Below, piece after piece: positions 6,900 through 19,567 of a stretch of 64,000 bases of DNA. Below the pieces are notes generated by a model. The model saw only the letters and a program-made list of their open reading frames with translations. It was not told where the DNA came from and searched no databases. The translations under genes and the position numbers were made by a program. This stretch comes from Pseudomonas putida NBRC 14164 (GTDB lineage: Bacteria > Pseudomonadota > Gammaproteobacteria > Pseudomonadales > Pseudomonadaceae). Position 1 is the first letter of the stretch, and the number at the start of each line of letters is the position of its first letter. The DNA lies in assembly GCF_000412675.1 (NCBI RefSeq), contig NC_021505.1, positions 2,288,501 to 2,352,500 on the forward strand, read 5' to 3'.

Positions 6900-7649
6900 A
6901 TGAAAGACCTGTTGTTGATTGGCATCGGTGCGGGTGACCCGCGCCAGATCACTTACGAAGCAGTGGATGCGCTGCGTAGCGCCTGCGTGTTCTTCGTGCT
7001 CGACAAGGGCGGCGAAAAGGATGCGCTGGTCCGCCTGCGCAAGGCCATTCTGCAACGCTACCGTCCCGAGGGTGGCTATCGCCTGGTGCAGGTGGCCGAC
7101 CCCTTGCGGGATGGCCAGGCGGATGACTACCTGGGCGCGGTGCAGGACTGGCATCGACAGCGAGCTGCGCTGTATGCCCAACTGATCGAGCAGGAGATTG
7201 GCGATGGGGAAACCGGCGCCTTTCTGCTGTGGGGCGAGCCAACCCTTTACGACAGCACCCTGCGCATTCTCGACCTGGTCCGCGAACATGGCGTGACGTT
7301 GCGCTTGCAGGTCATCCCTGGCATCAGCAGTGTGCAGGCGCTGGCGGCGCGGCACCAGGTGCCACTAAACCGCATCGGCGAGCCCCTGACCGTGCTGCCA
7401 GGGCGGCGCCTGGCCAGGCAGGGGCCTATCGACAATGTGGTGGTGATGCTCGACGGGCAGTGCGCGTTTGCCCAGCTTGATGACCCGGAGCTGGTGATCT
7501 ACTGGGGCGCGTACCTGGGGACCGAGGATGAAGTGCTGATTGCCGGGCCCTTGCAGGCGGTGAAGGCACGCATACTGGAAGTGCGGGAGCAGGAGAGGCG
7601 GCGCAAGGGGTGGATCATGGATACCTATCTGTTGCGCAGGGAGCTCTGA
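6900..7649 (+). CDS. cobF: Precorrin-6A synthase (deacetylating) CobF
   Basis: A 249-residue SAM-dependent tetrapyrrole methylase. CobF methylates C-1 of precorrin-5 and removes the C-20 acetyl group in aerobic cobalamin synthesis. Seen: an N-terminal LLLIGIGAGDP nucleotide-site motif, GAFLLWGEPTLYDSTLR, and VIPGISSVQALAARHQVPLN, all typical of the TP-methylase fold and the CobF branch. ATG 6900 is preceded by an AGGG site. It stands alone, away from any other cob gene in this window. The separation from the rest of the pathway is unusual but I recall it in P. putida. Confidence 0.9.
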   Translation: MKDLLLIGIGAGDPRQITYEAVDALRSACVFFVLDKGGEKDALVRLRKAILQRYRPEGGYRLVQVADPLRDGQADDYLGAVQDWHRQRAALYAQLIEQEIGDGETGAFLLWGEPTLYDSTLRILDLVREHGVTLRLQVIPGISSVQALAARHQVPLNRIGEPLTVLPGRRLARQGPIDNVVVMLDGQCAFAQLDDPELVIYWGAYLGTEDEVLIAGPLQAVKARILEVREQERRRKGWIMDTYLLRREL

Positions 7650-7654
7650 GCTGT

Positions 7655-7770
7655 GTTGCCTGTACTGGCCTCTTCGCGGATAAACCCGCCCCCACAGGGA
7701 CTCCACAGCGTTCGAAACGGTGCGGTCCCTGTGGGAGCGGGTTTACCCGCGAAGGGGCCGGTACAGGCAG
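7655..7770. repeat. Paired REP element
   Basis: Two inverted REP units of the CGCGGGTAAACCCGC type lie between the convergent ends of cobF and the receiver gene at 7779. Confidence 0.85.
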
Positions 7771-7778
7771 TCCCAATC

Positions 7779-8129
7779 TCAAACCGGACCGAGCATGGCC
7801 ACCACCTTGTCGCGCAACTGCTCGATGCTGAACGGCTTGCCGATCAGGTGCATGCCCTCGGGCACATTGATACTGTCGGCATAGCCACTGGCGAACAGCA
7901 CGGGCAGCAACGGGCGCAACTCGCGTGCTTTGCCCGCCAGTACCTCACCGCGCATGTCCGGCAAACCCACATCGGTCATCATCAGTGCCAGTGTCTGGTT
8001 CGGGTCTTCGAGCACCCGCAGCGCGGCTGCGGCGTCTTCGGCTTCGATGACCGAGTAGCCCAACTCGTCGAGCACTTCGACCATCAACATACGGACGATG
8101 TCGTCATCTTCGACTACCAGAAGGTGCAT
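7779..8129 (-). CDS. Single-domain response regulator
   Basis: A 116-residue CheY-like receiver with no output domain. The acidic pocket is VVEDDD (residues 5-10), the phosphoacceptor is Asp53 in MMTDVGLP, the switch region includes LFASGYAD, and the conserved Lys is in LIGKPF. The start is ATG 8129 with AGGA nine bases upstream. It is divergent from the large hybrid kinase at 8371 and is a plausible phosphorylation partner in that system. It may act by protein interaction, since no DNA-binding or enzymatic domain is present. Confidence 0.9.
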   Translation of the reverse strand: MHLLVVEDDDIVRMLMVEVLDELGYSVIEAEDAAAALRVLEDPNQTLALMMTDVGLPDMRGEVLAGKARELRPLLPVLFASGYADSINVPEGMHLIGKPFSIEQLRDKVVAMLGPV

Positions 8130-8370
8130 GGTTTGGGTCCTGTGCAATGAATGTCTTTAATCTGTGCTCCGGTTGGCAGCAGAAGTTCCCGAGGATACCG
8201 ATCCCTGCAATCAGATGGAACGATTGGCGCACTGCGCCTTCAAATACTGGCTAAATGCCCTGCCAGACCCGGTAAAGCTGGTTAGACTCGCTTATCAGGA
8301 CGGCGCAGTGGCAGATAACAACAATCCGCCACTCTTTTCCAATGGACTTTTCTTGCTCGGGCGTTTTCAC

Positions 8371-11834
<3,464 letters not shown>

Positions 11835-11838
<4 letters not shown>

Positions 11839-12656
11839 CTAGCGAACGTAACACCGACATTGAAATCCGCTTGCTGATCGAGGCCATCTACCTCAAGTAC
11901 AGCTACGATTTTCGCAATTACTCCGGCGCCTCGATCAAGCGCCGGATCCTGCATGCGCTGCGCCAGTTCGACTGCCTGACTGTATCGGCGCTGCAGGAGC
12001 GCGTGCTGCATGACCCCGGCATGTTCATGCAGTTGCTGCAGTACCTGACGATCCCGGTCAGCGAGATGTTCCGCGACCCTGACCACTTCCTTGCCGTGCG
12101 CAACGAAGTGGTGCCGCTGCTGCGTACCTGGCCCTCGATCAAGGTCTGGATCGCGGGCTGCAGCACAGGCGAGGAGGTGTATTCGATGGCCATCCTGTTG
12201 CGTGAGGAGGGCCTGCTCGAGCGCACCATCATCTACGCCACCGACATCAACCCGCATTCGCTGGACCGGGCCAAGCAGGGTATCTACTCGATGCAGAGCA
12301 TGCGCGAGTACGAGGAAAACTACCGTCTGGCCGGTGGCCGTCGTGACTTTACCGAGTACTACACAGCGGCCTATGGCAACGCCATCATGGACAGCAGCCT
12401 GCGCGACAACGTGACCTTCGCCGACCACAGCCTGGCCACCGACAGCGTGTTCTCCGAGACCCAGCTGGTGTCGTGCCGCAATGTGCTGATCTACTTCAAC
12501 AAGGAGCTGCAGGACCGCGCCCTCGGGCTATTCCATGAGTCGCTCTGCCACCGGGGTTTCCTGGTGCTGGGCAGCAAGGAGTCGGTGGACTTTTCGGCCT
12601 ACAGCGACCGGTTCGAGCCGCTGGTCAAGCCCGAACGGATCTTCCGTAAGTCATGA
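11835..12656 (+). CDS. CheR-type protein methyltransferase
   Basis: A 273-residue SAM-dependent glutamate methyltransferase of the CheR family. An N-terminal helical domain precedes the SAM motif AGCSTGEEVYSMAI; the signature SCRNVLIYF lies near residue 210. The likely start is TTG 11835, which overlaps the kinase stop and has GGAG at 11826-11829; ATG 11811 inside the kinase gene is an alternative. CheR normally methylates chemoreceptors, but no receptor is encoded here. The stop overlaps the cheB start (ATGA), so the genes are translationally coupled. Confidence 0.9.
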
Positions 12657-13228
12657 ACGGCGTACGCGCAGTGGTGATCGGCGCCTCGGCTGGCGGCGTG
12701 GCTGCATTGTTTGAAGTGCTCGGCGCGCTGCCACCGGCGTTCGCCCTACCTGTGCTCTGCGTGCTGCACCTGCCGGACGACCGCCATAGCCAACTGGCCG
12801 AAGTGCTGCAGCGTCGGCTGCATCGGCCGGCGCACGAGGCACGTGACAAGGAACGCATCAGCAGCGGGCAGATCTATGTGGCGGGTCCGAGTTACCACCT
12901 GTCGGTGGAACACGACCTGACGCTGTCGCTGAGCCAGGAAGAACCCGTTCATTTCTCGCGTCCAGCAATCGATTTTCTGTTCATCTCGGCGGCCGATGCC
13001 TATGGCGACGGCCTGCTAGGTGTGCTGCTCACCGGTGCCAACGAAGACGGCGCCAGGGGCCTTGCCTATATCAAGAACAATGGGGGCCGCACGATAGTCC
13101 AAGACCCTCGCGACGCACAGGTCGCCCTGATGCCGGAGGCCGCCCTGGCCCTGCACCAGCCCGACCATATCCTTACTCTGAGTGGTATCGGGCAGCTGCT
13201 CGCGACCCTGGAATACAGCGCATGCTAA
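12653..13228 (+). CDS. CheB-type methylesterase lacking a receiver domain
   Basis: A 191-residue stand-alone CheB catalytic domain, which removes methyl esters from modified glutamates. The triad is visible: Ser12 in GASAGG, His39 in VLHLPDD and Asp132 in GANEDGA. The usual N-terminal receiver (about 120 residues) is absent, so control must come from elsewhere, perhaps from the receivers encoded next door. It overlaps cheR by four bases and the next gene by seven. Confidence 0.9.
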   Translation: MNGVRAVVIGASAGGVAALFEVLGALPPAFALPVLCVLHLPDDRHSQLAEVLQRRLHRPAHEARDKERISSGQIYVAGPSYHLSVEHDLTLSLSQEEPVHFSRPAIDFLFISAADAYGDGLLGVLLTGANEDGARGLAYIKNNGGRTIVQDPRDAQVALMPEAALALHQPDHILTLSGIGQLLATLEYSAC

Positions 13229-14448
13229 GCCACACCACCGCCAAACTGCTGATTGTCGACGACCTGCCGGAAAACCTGCTGGCGCTCGATGCCCTGATCC
13301 AGGGCGACGACCGCGAGGTGCACCAGGCCCAGTCTGCCGAAGCGGCGTTGTCGTTGCTGCTCGAGCACGAGTTCGCGCTGGCCATCCTCGATGTGCAGAT
13401 GCCGGGCATGAACGGTTTCGAACTTGCCGAGCTGATGCGCGGCACCGACAAGACCAAGAACATCCCGATCGTTTTCGTCAGCGCCGCAGGCCGGGAGATG
13501 AACTATGCCTTCAAGGGCTACGAGAGCGGCGCCGTGGACTTTCTGCACAAGCCGCTCGATACCCTGGCGGTAAAAAGCAAGGTCTCGGTGTTCGTCGACC
13601 TGTTCCGCCAGCGCAAGGTGCTGGGCCGGCAGCTGGAGGCCCTGGAGCATAGCCGCCAGGAGCAAGAGTTGTTGCTCAGCCAGCTGCAGGTGGCGCGATG
13701 TGAGCTGGAGCATGCAGTGCGCATGCGTGACGACTTCATGTCGATCGTCTCCCACGAGGTGCGTACGCCGCTCAATGGCCTGATCCTGGAAACCCAGTTG
13801 CGCAAGATGCACCTGGCACGGGGCAACCTGGACGCCTTCAGCGCCGACAAGCTGCAGGCCATGGTCGAGCGCGACGAGCGGCAGATCAACAGCCTGATCC
13901 GGTTGGTCGAAGACATGCTGGATGTTTCGCGCATCCGTACCGGTAAATTGTCGCTGCGTCCCAGGCTGTTCGACCTCGGCCAGCTGGTGCGCGGGTTGGT
14001 GGAAAACTTCACCGCCCAGGCCATGGCCCTGGACACACACATCGAACTGCAGCGCTGTGAAGCATTGAAGGGGGAGTGGGACGAATTCCGGATTGAACAA
14101 GTAGTGGCCAACCTGCTGTCCAATGCCATGCGTTACGGCGAGCGCAAACCGGTGCAGGTGCGGGTGTTCGAGCAGGAGGGCATGGCCTGGGTGCAGGTGC
14201 AGGATCACGGCATCGGTATCAGCGCCGCCAACCAGCAGCGGATCTTCCAGCAATTCGAGCGGGTCGCTGCCCAGCAAGCCAGCGGGGGCTTGGGCTTGGG
14301 GTTGTACATCTCCGAGCAGATCGTGCAGGCGCACTGTGGCCGGATACGGGTTGAAAGCGAGGAAGGCAAGGGCGCCACATTCACCCTGCAATTGCCGCTG
14401 GCAACATTCAAAGAACAAAACGACCAGGCTCGGGCAACCTCTGCGTAA
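13222..14448 (+). CDS. Receiver-histidine kinase (REC-HisKA-HATPase)
   Basis: A 408-residue soluble kinase. An N-terminal receiver has Asp57 in AILDVQMPGMNG, followed by a coiled coil (about 125-170). HisKA has His178 in VSHEVRTPLNG, and the HATPase has N-box NLLSNAMRYG and G-box GGLGLGLYISEQ. There are no membrane segments. It probably takes phosphate from, or is gated by, the upstream hybrid kinase. It overlaps cheB by seven bases, placing it in the same operon. Confidence 0.92.
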   Translation: MLSHTTAKLLIVDDLPENLLALDALIQGDDREVHQAQSAEAALSLLLEHEFALAILDVQMPGMNGFELAELMRGTDKTKNIPIVFVSAAGREMNYAFKGYESGAVDFLHKPLDTLAVKSKVSVFVDLFRQRKVLGRQLEALEHSRQEQELLLSQLQVARCELEHAVRMRDDFMSIVSHEVRTPLNGLILETQLRKMHLARGNLDAFSADKLQAMVERDERQINSLIRLVEDMLDVSRIRTGKLSLRPRLFDLGQLVRGLVENFTAQAMALDTHIELQRCEALKGEWDEFRIEQVVANLLSNAMRYGERKPVQVRVFEQEGMAWVQVQDHGIGISAANQQRIFQQFERVAAQQASGGLGLGLYISEQIVQAHCGRIRVESEEGKGATFTLQLPLATFKEQNDQARATSA

Positions 14449-14492
14449 GCCTGGGGTCTGATGGCCAACTGTAAGAATTTCAAGGCGTTAAC

Positions 14493-14870
14493 ATGAGTGA
14501 AGATGCACAAGATGTGGTGTTGGTCGTCGAGGATGAACCGGCGATTCGCATGATTTTGCGTGATTACCTTGCAGGTGAGGGGTACCACGTGCTGGTGGCC
14601 GAAGATGGCGAGCAGGCGTTTGCCATCCTGGCCAGCAAACCGCACCTGGACCTGATGGTGACGGACTTCCGCTTGCCGGGTGGCATCTCCGGGGTGGAGA
14701 TTGCCGAGCCAGCGGTGAAGCTGCGCCCGGACCTGAAGGTAATCTTCATCAGTGGCTACCCGGCAGAGATTCTCGAGTCAGGCAGCCCGATCACCCGCAA
14801 AGCACCGATCCTGGCCAAACCGTTTGACCTGGACACCTTGCACGAGCAGATCCAGAGACTTTTGCGTTAA
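14493..14870 (+). CDS. Single-domain response regulator
   Basis: A 125-residue receiver. Acidic pocket VVEDEP, phosphoacceptor Asp58 in MVTDFRLPGG, conserved Lys in ILAKPFD. It has no output domain. It starts 44 bases after the receiver-kinase stop and is probably the last gene of the signalling operon, which is closed by a REP pair. Confidence 0.9.
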   Translation: MSEDAQDVVLVVEDEPAIRMILRDYLAGEGYHVLVAEDGEQAFAILASKPHLDLMVTDFRLPGGISGVEIAEPAVKLRPDLKVIFISGYPAEILESGSPITRKAPILAKPFDLDTLHEQIQRLLR

Positions 14871-14877
14871 AGCGGGT

Positions 14878-14972
14878 GGCCCCATCGCCGGCAAGCCAGC
14901 TCCCACAAGTACTGCACAGGCCTTGAGATCTGCAGCGTAACTGTGGGAGCTGGCTTGCCGGCGATAGGGCCA
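14878..14972. repeat. Paired REP element (GCCGGCAAGCCAGC variant)
   Basis: Inverted REP units of a second sequence class (TCGCCGGCAAGCCAGCTCCC) lie between the convergent ends of the receiver gene and the TetR gene. Confidence 0.85.
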
Positions 14973-14979
14973 GTAAAGG

Positions 14980-15561
14980 CTATCGCAGGGTCCGCTCTAT
15001 ACCACCTGCCAACATGCTCTCCATCAGCCCCAGCCCCTGTTCCTCGGGCAATGCCTTCAACATCCCCGGCAACTGGTTCAGCAGCGTCGCCACCACATGC
15101 GCCGTGGCCACCAGTGCCTGCCCCTGCAACTTCGCCTGCGGCGCGATCAGCCTCAGCAACCCCGCCTCATAACGTTTGCGCAACAAGGCCAGGCGCGCCT
15201 GCTGGTCATCGCTCAGGCAGCACAAGTCGCGCTCCGCCAGCCGAAACTGCATCGGCCGCTCGGCATGCAATTGCCAGTGTGCTGCAATCAGGCAGCCCAG
15301 TGCCGAGGCCCCGCGTGCCATGGCCCGGCGGCCTTGGTCCAAAGTGGCCTGCAGTTCTTCGTACAACTCCTCGATCAAGTCGTACAACAGGTCCTGCTTG
15401 CTGGGAAAGTGGTGGTACAGCGAGCCTGCCGTCAGCCCCACATGGGCCGCCAGCTCGCGCATGCTGACCTGGCCAAAGCCCTTTTCGGCAAACAGCGCCA
15501 TGGCCCGGTCACGTCGCTCCTCAAAGCTGGCACAGCGCATTGCGGCATTGACCGGGGGCAT
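14980..15561 (-). CDS. TetR-family transcriptional regulator
   Basis: A 193-residue regulator. The N-terminal helix-turn-helix spans about residues 20-60 with the recognition part HVGLTAGSLYHHFPSKQDLL; the C-terminal ligand domain is less conserved. It lies 12 bases downstream of the 3-hydroxyacyl-CoA dehydrogenase gene and reads the same way, so it is cotranscribed with the beta-oxidation pair and may sense an acyl-CoA. GAGGA lies upstream of the ATG. Confidence 0.88.
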   Translation of the reverse strand: MPPVNAAMRCASFEERRDRAMALFAEKGFGQVSMRELAAHVGLTAGSLYHHFPSKQDLLYDLIEELYEELQATLDQGRRAMARGASALGCLIAAHWQLHAERPMQFRLAERDLCCLSDDQQARLALLRKRYEAGLLRLIAPQAKLQGQALVATAHVVATLLNQLPGMLKALPEEQGLGLMESMLAGGIERTLR

Positions 15562-15573
15562 GGCGGCTTGTCC

Positions 15574-16422
15574 TCAGTAGGTGAAGAAACCGCGGCCGGT
15601 CTTGCGCCCCAGCCAACCGGCCGCGACCATTTCCTTGAGCAGCGGGGCAGGGCGGTACTTGCTGTCGCTGAAGCCTTCATGGAAGGCCTCCATGATCGCC
15701 AGCAGGGTGTCCAGGCCGATCAGGTCGGCCAGGGCCAGCGGGCCGATGGGCTGGTTGCAGCCCAGGCGCATGCCGGTGTCGATGTCCTCGGCGCTGGCCA
15801 GGCCTTCCTGGCGCACGAATATCGCTTCGTTGATCATCGGCACCAGGATGCGATTGACCACGAAGCCTGGGCGGTTGCCGGCGGTGATCGGCGTCTTGCC
15901 GACCTTTTCGGTTACCACCAGTGCTTGGGCGTAGGTGCTGTCGCTGGTCTGCAGGCCGCGGATGATCTCGACCAGCGCCATCATCGGCACCGGGTTGAAG
16001 AAGTGCACGCCAATGAAACGCTCGGGGTGCTCGATGCTGGCGGCCAGCTGGGTGACCGACAGCGACGAGGTATTGGTAGCGATCAGGCAGTCGTTGGTGA
16101 CGTTGGCGGCCACTTGCTGCAGGATGCGCTGCTTGAGCTGCAGGCTTTCGGTGGCGGCCTCGATCACCAACTGTGCGCTGCTGAGCTGGGCGTAGTCGGT
16201 GCTGGTGCGGATGCGTGTTTTTGCCGCCGCCGCCTTGTCCGCACCCAGGGTGCCTTTGCTGACCTGGCGCTCGAGGTTCTTGCTCAAGGTGGCCACGCCG
16301 CGCTCCAGCGCCGCGTCGGAAACATCCACCAGCAGCACCTGGTAACCAGCTACTGCACACACCTGGGCAATACCATTGCCCATGGTGCCGGCGCCGATCA
16401 CGGCGATCTGTTCAATACTCAT
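15574..16422 (-). CDS. hbd: 3-hydroxyacyl(butyryl)-CoA dehydrogenase
   Basis: A 282-residue enzyme oxidising L-3-hydroxyacyl-CoA to 3-oxoacyl-CoA with NAD. The Rossmann start is IAVIGAGTMGNGIAQVCA; the catalytic His lies in IGVHFFNPVPMM; PGFVVNRIL and the C-terminal GLDTLLAIMEAFHEGF are family hallmarks. Length is normal for the short-chain, stand-alone HBD type. It sits 13 bases after the thiolase gene, forming a two-step module with it. Confidence 0.93.
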   Translation of the reverse strand: MSIEQIAVIGAGTMGNGIAQVCAVAGYQVLLVDVSDAALERGVATLSKNLERQVSKGTLGADKAAAAKTRIRTSTDYAQLSSAQLVIEAATESLQLKQRILQQVAANVTNDCLIATNTSSLSVTQLAASIEHPERFIGVHFFNPVPMMALVEIIRGLQTSDSTYAQALVVTEKVGKTPITAGNRPGFVVNRILVPMINEAIFVRQEGLASAEDIDTGMRLGCNQPIGPLALADLIGLDTLLAIMEAFHEGFSDSKYRPAPLLKEMVAAGWLGRKTGRGFFTY

Positions 16423-16435
16423 GTGTCAGGCTCCC

Positions 16436-17620
16436 TCAGACGCGCTCGAAGACCACGGCAATGCCTTGGCCGCCACCGATGCACATGGTGGCCAGGGCGT
16501 AGCGGCCCTGGATGCGCTGCAGTTCATGGATGGCCTTGGTCGCGATGATCGCGCCAGTGGCGCCCACCGGGTGGCCCAGGGAAATGCCCGAACCGTTGGG
16601 GTTGACCTTCTCCGGGTCGAAGCCCAGCTCGCGGGCCACGGCGCAAGCCTGGGCGGCGAACGCTTCGTTGGACTCGATCACGTCCAGGTCCTGCAGTTTC
16701 AGGCCGGTCTTTTCCAGCACCTTGCGGGTGGCCGGGATCGGGCCCAGGCCCATCAGTTCGGGCTCGACACCGGCGTGGGCATAGCCCACCAGGCGCGCCA
16801 GCGGCTTCAGGCCCAGGCGACGCACCGCGTCACCGCTGGCCAGCACCAGGCCGGCCGCGCCATCGTTGATGCCGCTGGCGTTGCCTGCAGTCACGGTGCC
16901 GTCCTTCTTGAACACGGTCTTCATGCCGGCCAGTTGCTCGGCGGTAACGTCGCCACGCACGTGCTCGTCCACGGCGAACTGTACGGTGCCTTTGCGGCTT
17001 TTCAGCTCCAGCGGGACGATCTGGCTGTCGAAACGGCCTTCTGCAATGGCGCGGGCGGCGCGGCGCTGGCTGGTCAGGGCCAGTTCATCCTGCATTTCGC
17101 GGGTAATGCCGTGTTTGGCGGCGACGTTTTCTGCGGTAATGCCCATGTGGAAGTGTTCGAACGGGTCCTGCAGCACGCCGACGGTGTAGTCGATGCCTTG
17201 CAGGTCGCCCATGCGCGCGCCCCAGCGTGCCTGCGGCAGCAGGTACGGGCCACGGCTCATGGACTCGGCACCGGCGGCAACGGCCACATCGGCATCACCG
17301 AGCAGCAGGCACTGGGTGGCAGAGACGATGGCCTGCAGGCCCGAGCCGCACAGGCGGTTGACGTTGAAGGCAGGTGTTTCCTTGGGGATGCCGGCGTTCA
17401 TCGCGGCAACCCGCGACAGGTAGGCATCGCGCGGTTCGGTCGGGATCACCGTGCCCATGACCATATGGCCGATCTGCTCGGCGGCCACGCCCGAGCGCTC
17501 GATGGCGGCGCGGGTGATGGTAGTTGCCAGGTCGGCCAGGGGCAGGTCCTTGAGCGAGCCTCCAAAACCACCGATGGCGGAACGCACGGCACTGACGACG
17601 TAGATTTCTGGGCTGCTCAT
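16436..17620 (-). CDS. bktB: Acetyl-CoA acetyltransferase / beta-ketothiolase
   Basis: A 394-residue thiolase that cleaves or forms 3-oxoacyl-CoA. The nucleophile is Cys91 in [10 protein letters not shown]; His is in [10 protein letters not shown]; the second Cys is in CIGGGQGIA. The length is full. It heads the operon thiolase-HBD-TetR and is divergent from an AraC-type gene. The symbol follows the P. putida name I recall for this neighbourhood; substrate length preference cannot be read from the sequence. Confidence 0.92.
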   Translation of the reverse strand: MSSPEIYVVSAVRSAIGGFGGSLKDLPLADLATTITRAAIERSGVAAEQIGHMVMGTVIPTEPRDAYLSRVAAMNAGIPKETPAFNVNRLCGSGLQAIVSATQCLLLGDADVAVAAGAESMSRGPYLLPQARWGARMGDLQGIDYTVGVLQDPFEHFHMGITAENVAAKHGITREMQDELALTSQRRAARAIAEGRFDSQIVPLELKSRKGTVQFAVDEHVRGDVTAEQLAGMKTVFKKDGTVTAGNASGINDGAAGLVLASGDAVRRLGLKPLARLVGYAHAGVEPELMGLGPIPATRKVLEKTGLKLQDLDVIESNEAFAAQACAVARELGFDPEKVNPNGSGISLGHPVGATGAIIATKAIHELQRIQGRYALATMCIGGGQGIAVVFERV

Positions 17621-17788
17621 AGAGGCTCCGTAAGCTTAGGCATGGCGGGACCGGGCCAGGCTCTGCGAGAATGGCCGGCGGTCCCGGAGTGGGGTCGAGT
17701 CTAGGCAAAGGCTCTGTTGCAGCCTATGCCGGATCTGTTCAAACAACCTGGCACTTTTTGCCACTCAGCATAGACAGCGAAAACCACC

Positions 17789-18799
17789 ATGCGCGATAGC
17801 GATTCGGTCGCCGTGTACTTTCTCAATGCCATGCTCCACGCCCTGCGCGACTGCCCAGCCGAGCGTGATGCGCAGCTGCGTGCCGTGGGCATCGACCCGC
17901 AACTGCTCGAACAGCCCCAGGCACGCGTACCGGCCAAGGCCTTCTCCGAGCTGTGGTTGGCACAGATTCAGCGGCTGGACGACGAGTTCTTCCGTCTCGA
18001 CAGCCATGGCATGCCGCTGGGCAGTTTCGCCCTGATTTGCCGGGGGCTGATCCTTGAACCAAACCTGGAAAAGGCCTTGCGCCAGTGCCTGGGTGGCTTC
18101 GGCCTGTTCCTGCGCGACCTGCGCGGCAGCCTGACGGTGCGCGCTGGGCGCGCGCTGATCAGCGTGCAGTCGAACATCGCCGACCCACTGACCCGGGTGT
18201 ATGCCGAGGAAACCTACCTGGTGCTGATGATCGGCATGTTGTGCTGGCTGGCCGGGCGGCGCATCGCCATCGACCGCACCGAGCTGGCCGTGTCGCGCCC
18301 GGCCCAGGACGACGACCTGCTGTTGTGGGGCCCGGACCTGCGCCTGGGCAGCGGGCGTACCGAAGTGGAGTTCGACAGCGCCTACCTGCGTTTGCCAGTG
18401 GTGCAGGACCTGGCGACCCTGAAAACCTTTCTGCGCAGTGCGCCGCAGGGGTTGGTGATCCGTTTTCGCAACCAGAACGGACTGGTGGCGCAGGTGTACC
18501 GGCATTTGCGCGCCCGGCACTATGGGCAGTGGCCGACCTTGGCGGCGCTGGCGCAGTTGCAGGGGATCAGTGCCAGTACGTTCCGCCGGCAGCTGGAGCG
18601 GGAAGGGCGGTCGTACCAGCAGATCAAGGATGAGGTGCGCCGGGCGATGGCCTTCGAGCGGTTGCGCGAGGGGGTGTTGAGCATTGCCGAGATAGCCGAG
18701 CAGGCCGGGTTCCAGGAGCCGAGTGCGTTTCACCGGGCGTTCAAGAAGTGGACCGGGCAGAGCCCCGGCAGCTATAGGGCGCGGTTGGCCGGGCGTTAG
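17789..18799 (+). CDS. AraC-family transcriptional regulator
   Basis: A 336-residue regulator with an N-terminal ligand domain of the arabinose-binding-like (OruR/ArgR-type) class and a C-terminal double helix-turn-helix (about residues 235-330: LQGISASTFRRQLEREG, IAEIAEQAGFQEPSAFHRAF). It is divergent from the thiolase operon across 168 bases, so it is the obvious candidate regulator of that operon. No operator could be identified with confidence. Confidence 0.88.
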   Translation: MRDSDSVAVYFLNAMLHALRDCPAERDAQLRAVGIDPQLLEQPQARVPAKAFSELWLAQIQRLDDEFFRLDSHGMPLGSFALICRGLILEPNLEKALRQCLGGFGLFLRDLRGSLTVRAGRALISVQSNIADPLTRVYAEETYLVLMIGMLCWLAGRRIAIDRTELAVSRPAQDDDLLLWGPDLRLGSGRTEVEFDSAYLRLPVVQDLATLKTFLRSAPQGLVIRFRNQNGLVAQVYRHLRARHYGQWPTLAALAQLQGISASTFRRQLEREGRSYQQIKDEVRRAMAFERLREGVLSIAEIAEQAGFQEPSAFHRAFKKWTGQSPGSYRARLAGR

Positions 18800-18805
18800 T
18801 TGTTC

Positions 18806-18914
18806 CCTGTACGGCCCCTATCGCCGGCAAGCCAGCTCCCACATGTCCCCCATGATATTCGAGGTTTGTGGAGTATCTGTGGGAGCTGGCTTGCCGGCGA
18901 TAGGGCCGGTACGG
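18806..18914. repeat. Paired REP element (GCCGGCAAGCCAGC variant)
   Basis: Two inverted units of the same REP class as at 14878 lie between the convergent AraC and AhpD-like genes. Confidence 0.85.
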
Positions 18915-18928
18915 CGATCAATGAATGA

Positions 18929-19366
18929 TCAGGCCGGCACCATGGCAAACCCGACCCCGAAGCGGTTCCAGGCATTGATGGTGGCAATCGCCAGGGTCAG
19001 GTTGGCCACTTCGGTCGGTTCGAAGTGCTCCTGCAAGGCTTCATATTCCCCCTGCGGTGCCCCACGCTCCGGCAGGCGGGTCAGGCTCTCGACCCAGGCC
19101 AGCGCCACACGTTCACGCGGGGTGAAGTAGGCGGTTTCGCGCCACACGCTCAAGGTCTGCAAGCGTGCTTCGGTCTCACCGGCCTTGCGTGCATCGTTGG
19201 CGTGCAGGTTGACGCAGTAGGCGCAGCCGTTGATCTGCGAGGCCCGCAGGCGCACCAGCTCCAGCAGGGAGCTTTCCAGGCCGCTCTTGGCCAGGGCCTG
19301 TTCCAGGCCGACCATGGCTTTGTAGGCTTCCGGGGCGTGCTTGGCCCATTCGATACGGTTGTGCAT
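18929..19366 (-). CDS. AhpD/carboxymuconolactone decarboxylase-family peroxidase-like protein
   Basis: A 145-residue protein of the alkylhydroperoxidase AhpD fold. The redox motif CAYC followed by VNLHANDA (CxxCxxxH) is at about residues 48-56 and marks peroxidase-type members. The C-terminal LTLAIATINAWNRFGVGFAM is typical of the family. GGAG precedes ATG 19366. Probable role: reduction of peroxides or other thiol-dependent redox chemistry; the partner is unknown. Confidence 0.88.
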   Translation of the reverse strand: MHNRIEWAKHAPEAYKAMVGLEQALAKSGLESSLLELVRLRASQINGCAYCVNLHANDARKAGETEARLQTLSVWRETAYFTPRERVALAWVESLTRLPERGAPQGEYEALQEHFEPTEVANLTLAIATINAWNRFGVGFAMVPA

Positions 19367-19567
19367 GGCTGTCTCCAAAAGGTGTGGGGTGGGAATGGCT
19401 CTACTGTAGCGCTGCCTTCTGGCCTCCCCGATAGCCAATTGCACACATAAGCCGGAGGCCAATCGTCCATTCAGGTGGCCACTGACAAGCATCCAATCTC
19501 TTCATTTCTGCCAGGGCTGGCAAGCCGGGATAATGGCCCGGTCCTGCTACCAGAGAACCGATGCACA

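Noticed and set aside
5345..6952. A 535-codon antisense frame across the porin gene
   Set aside because: The porin has a signal peptide, OprD motifs and a terminal Phe; the opposite frame has no motif.
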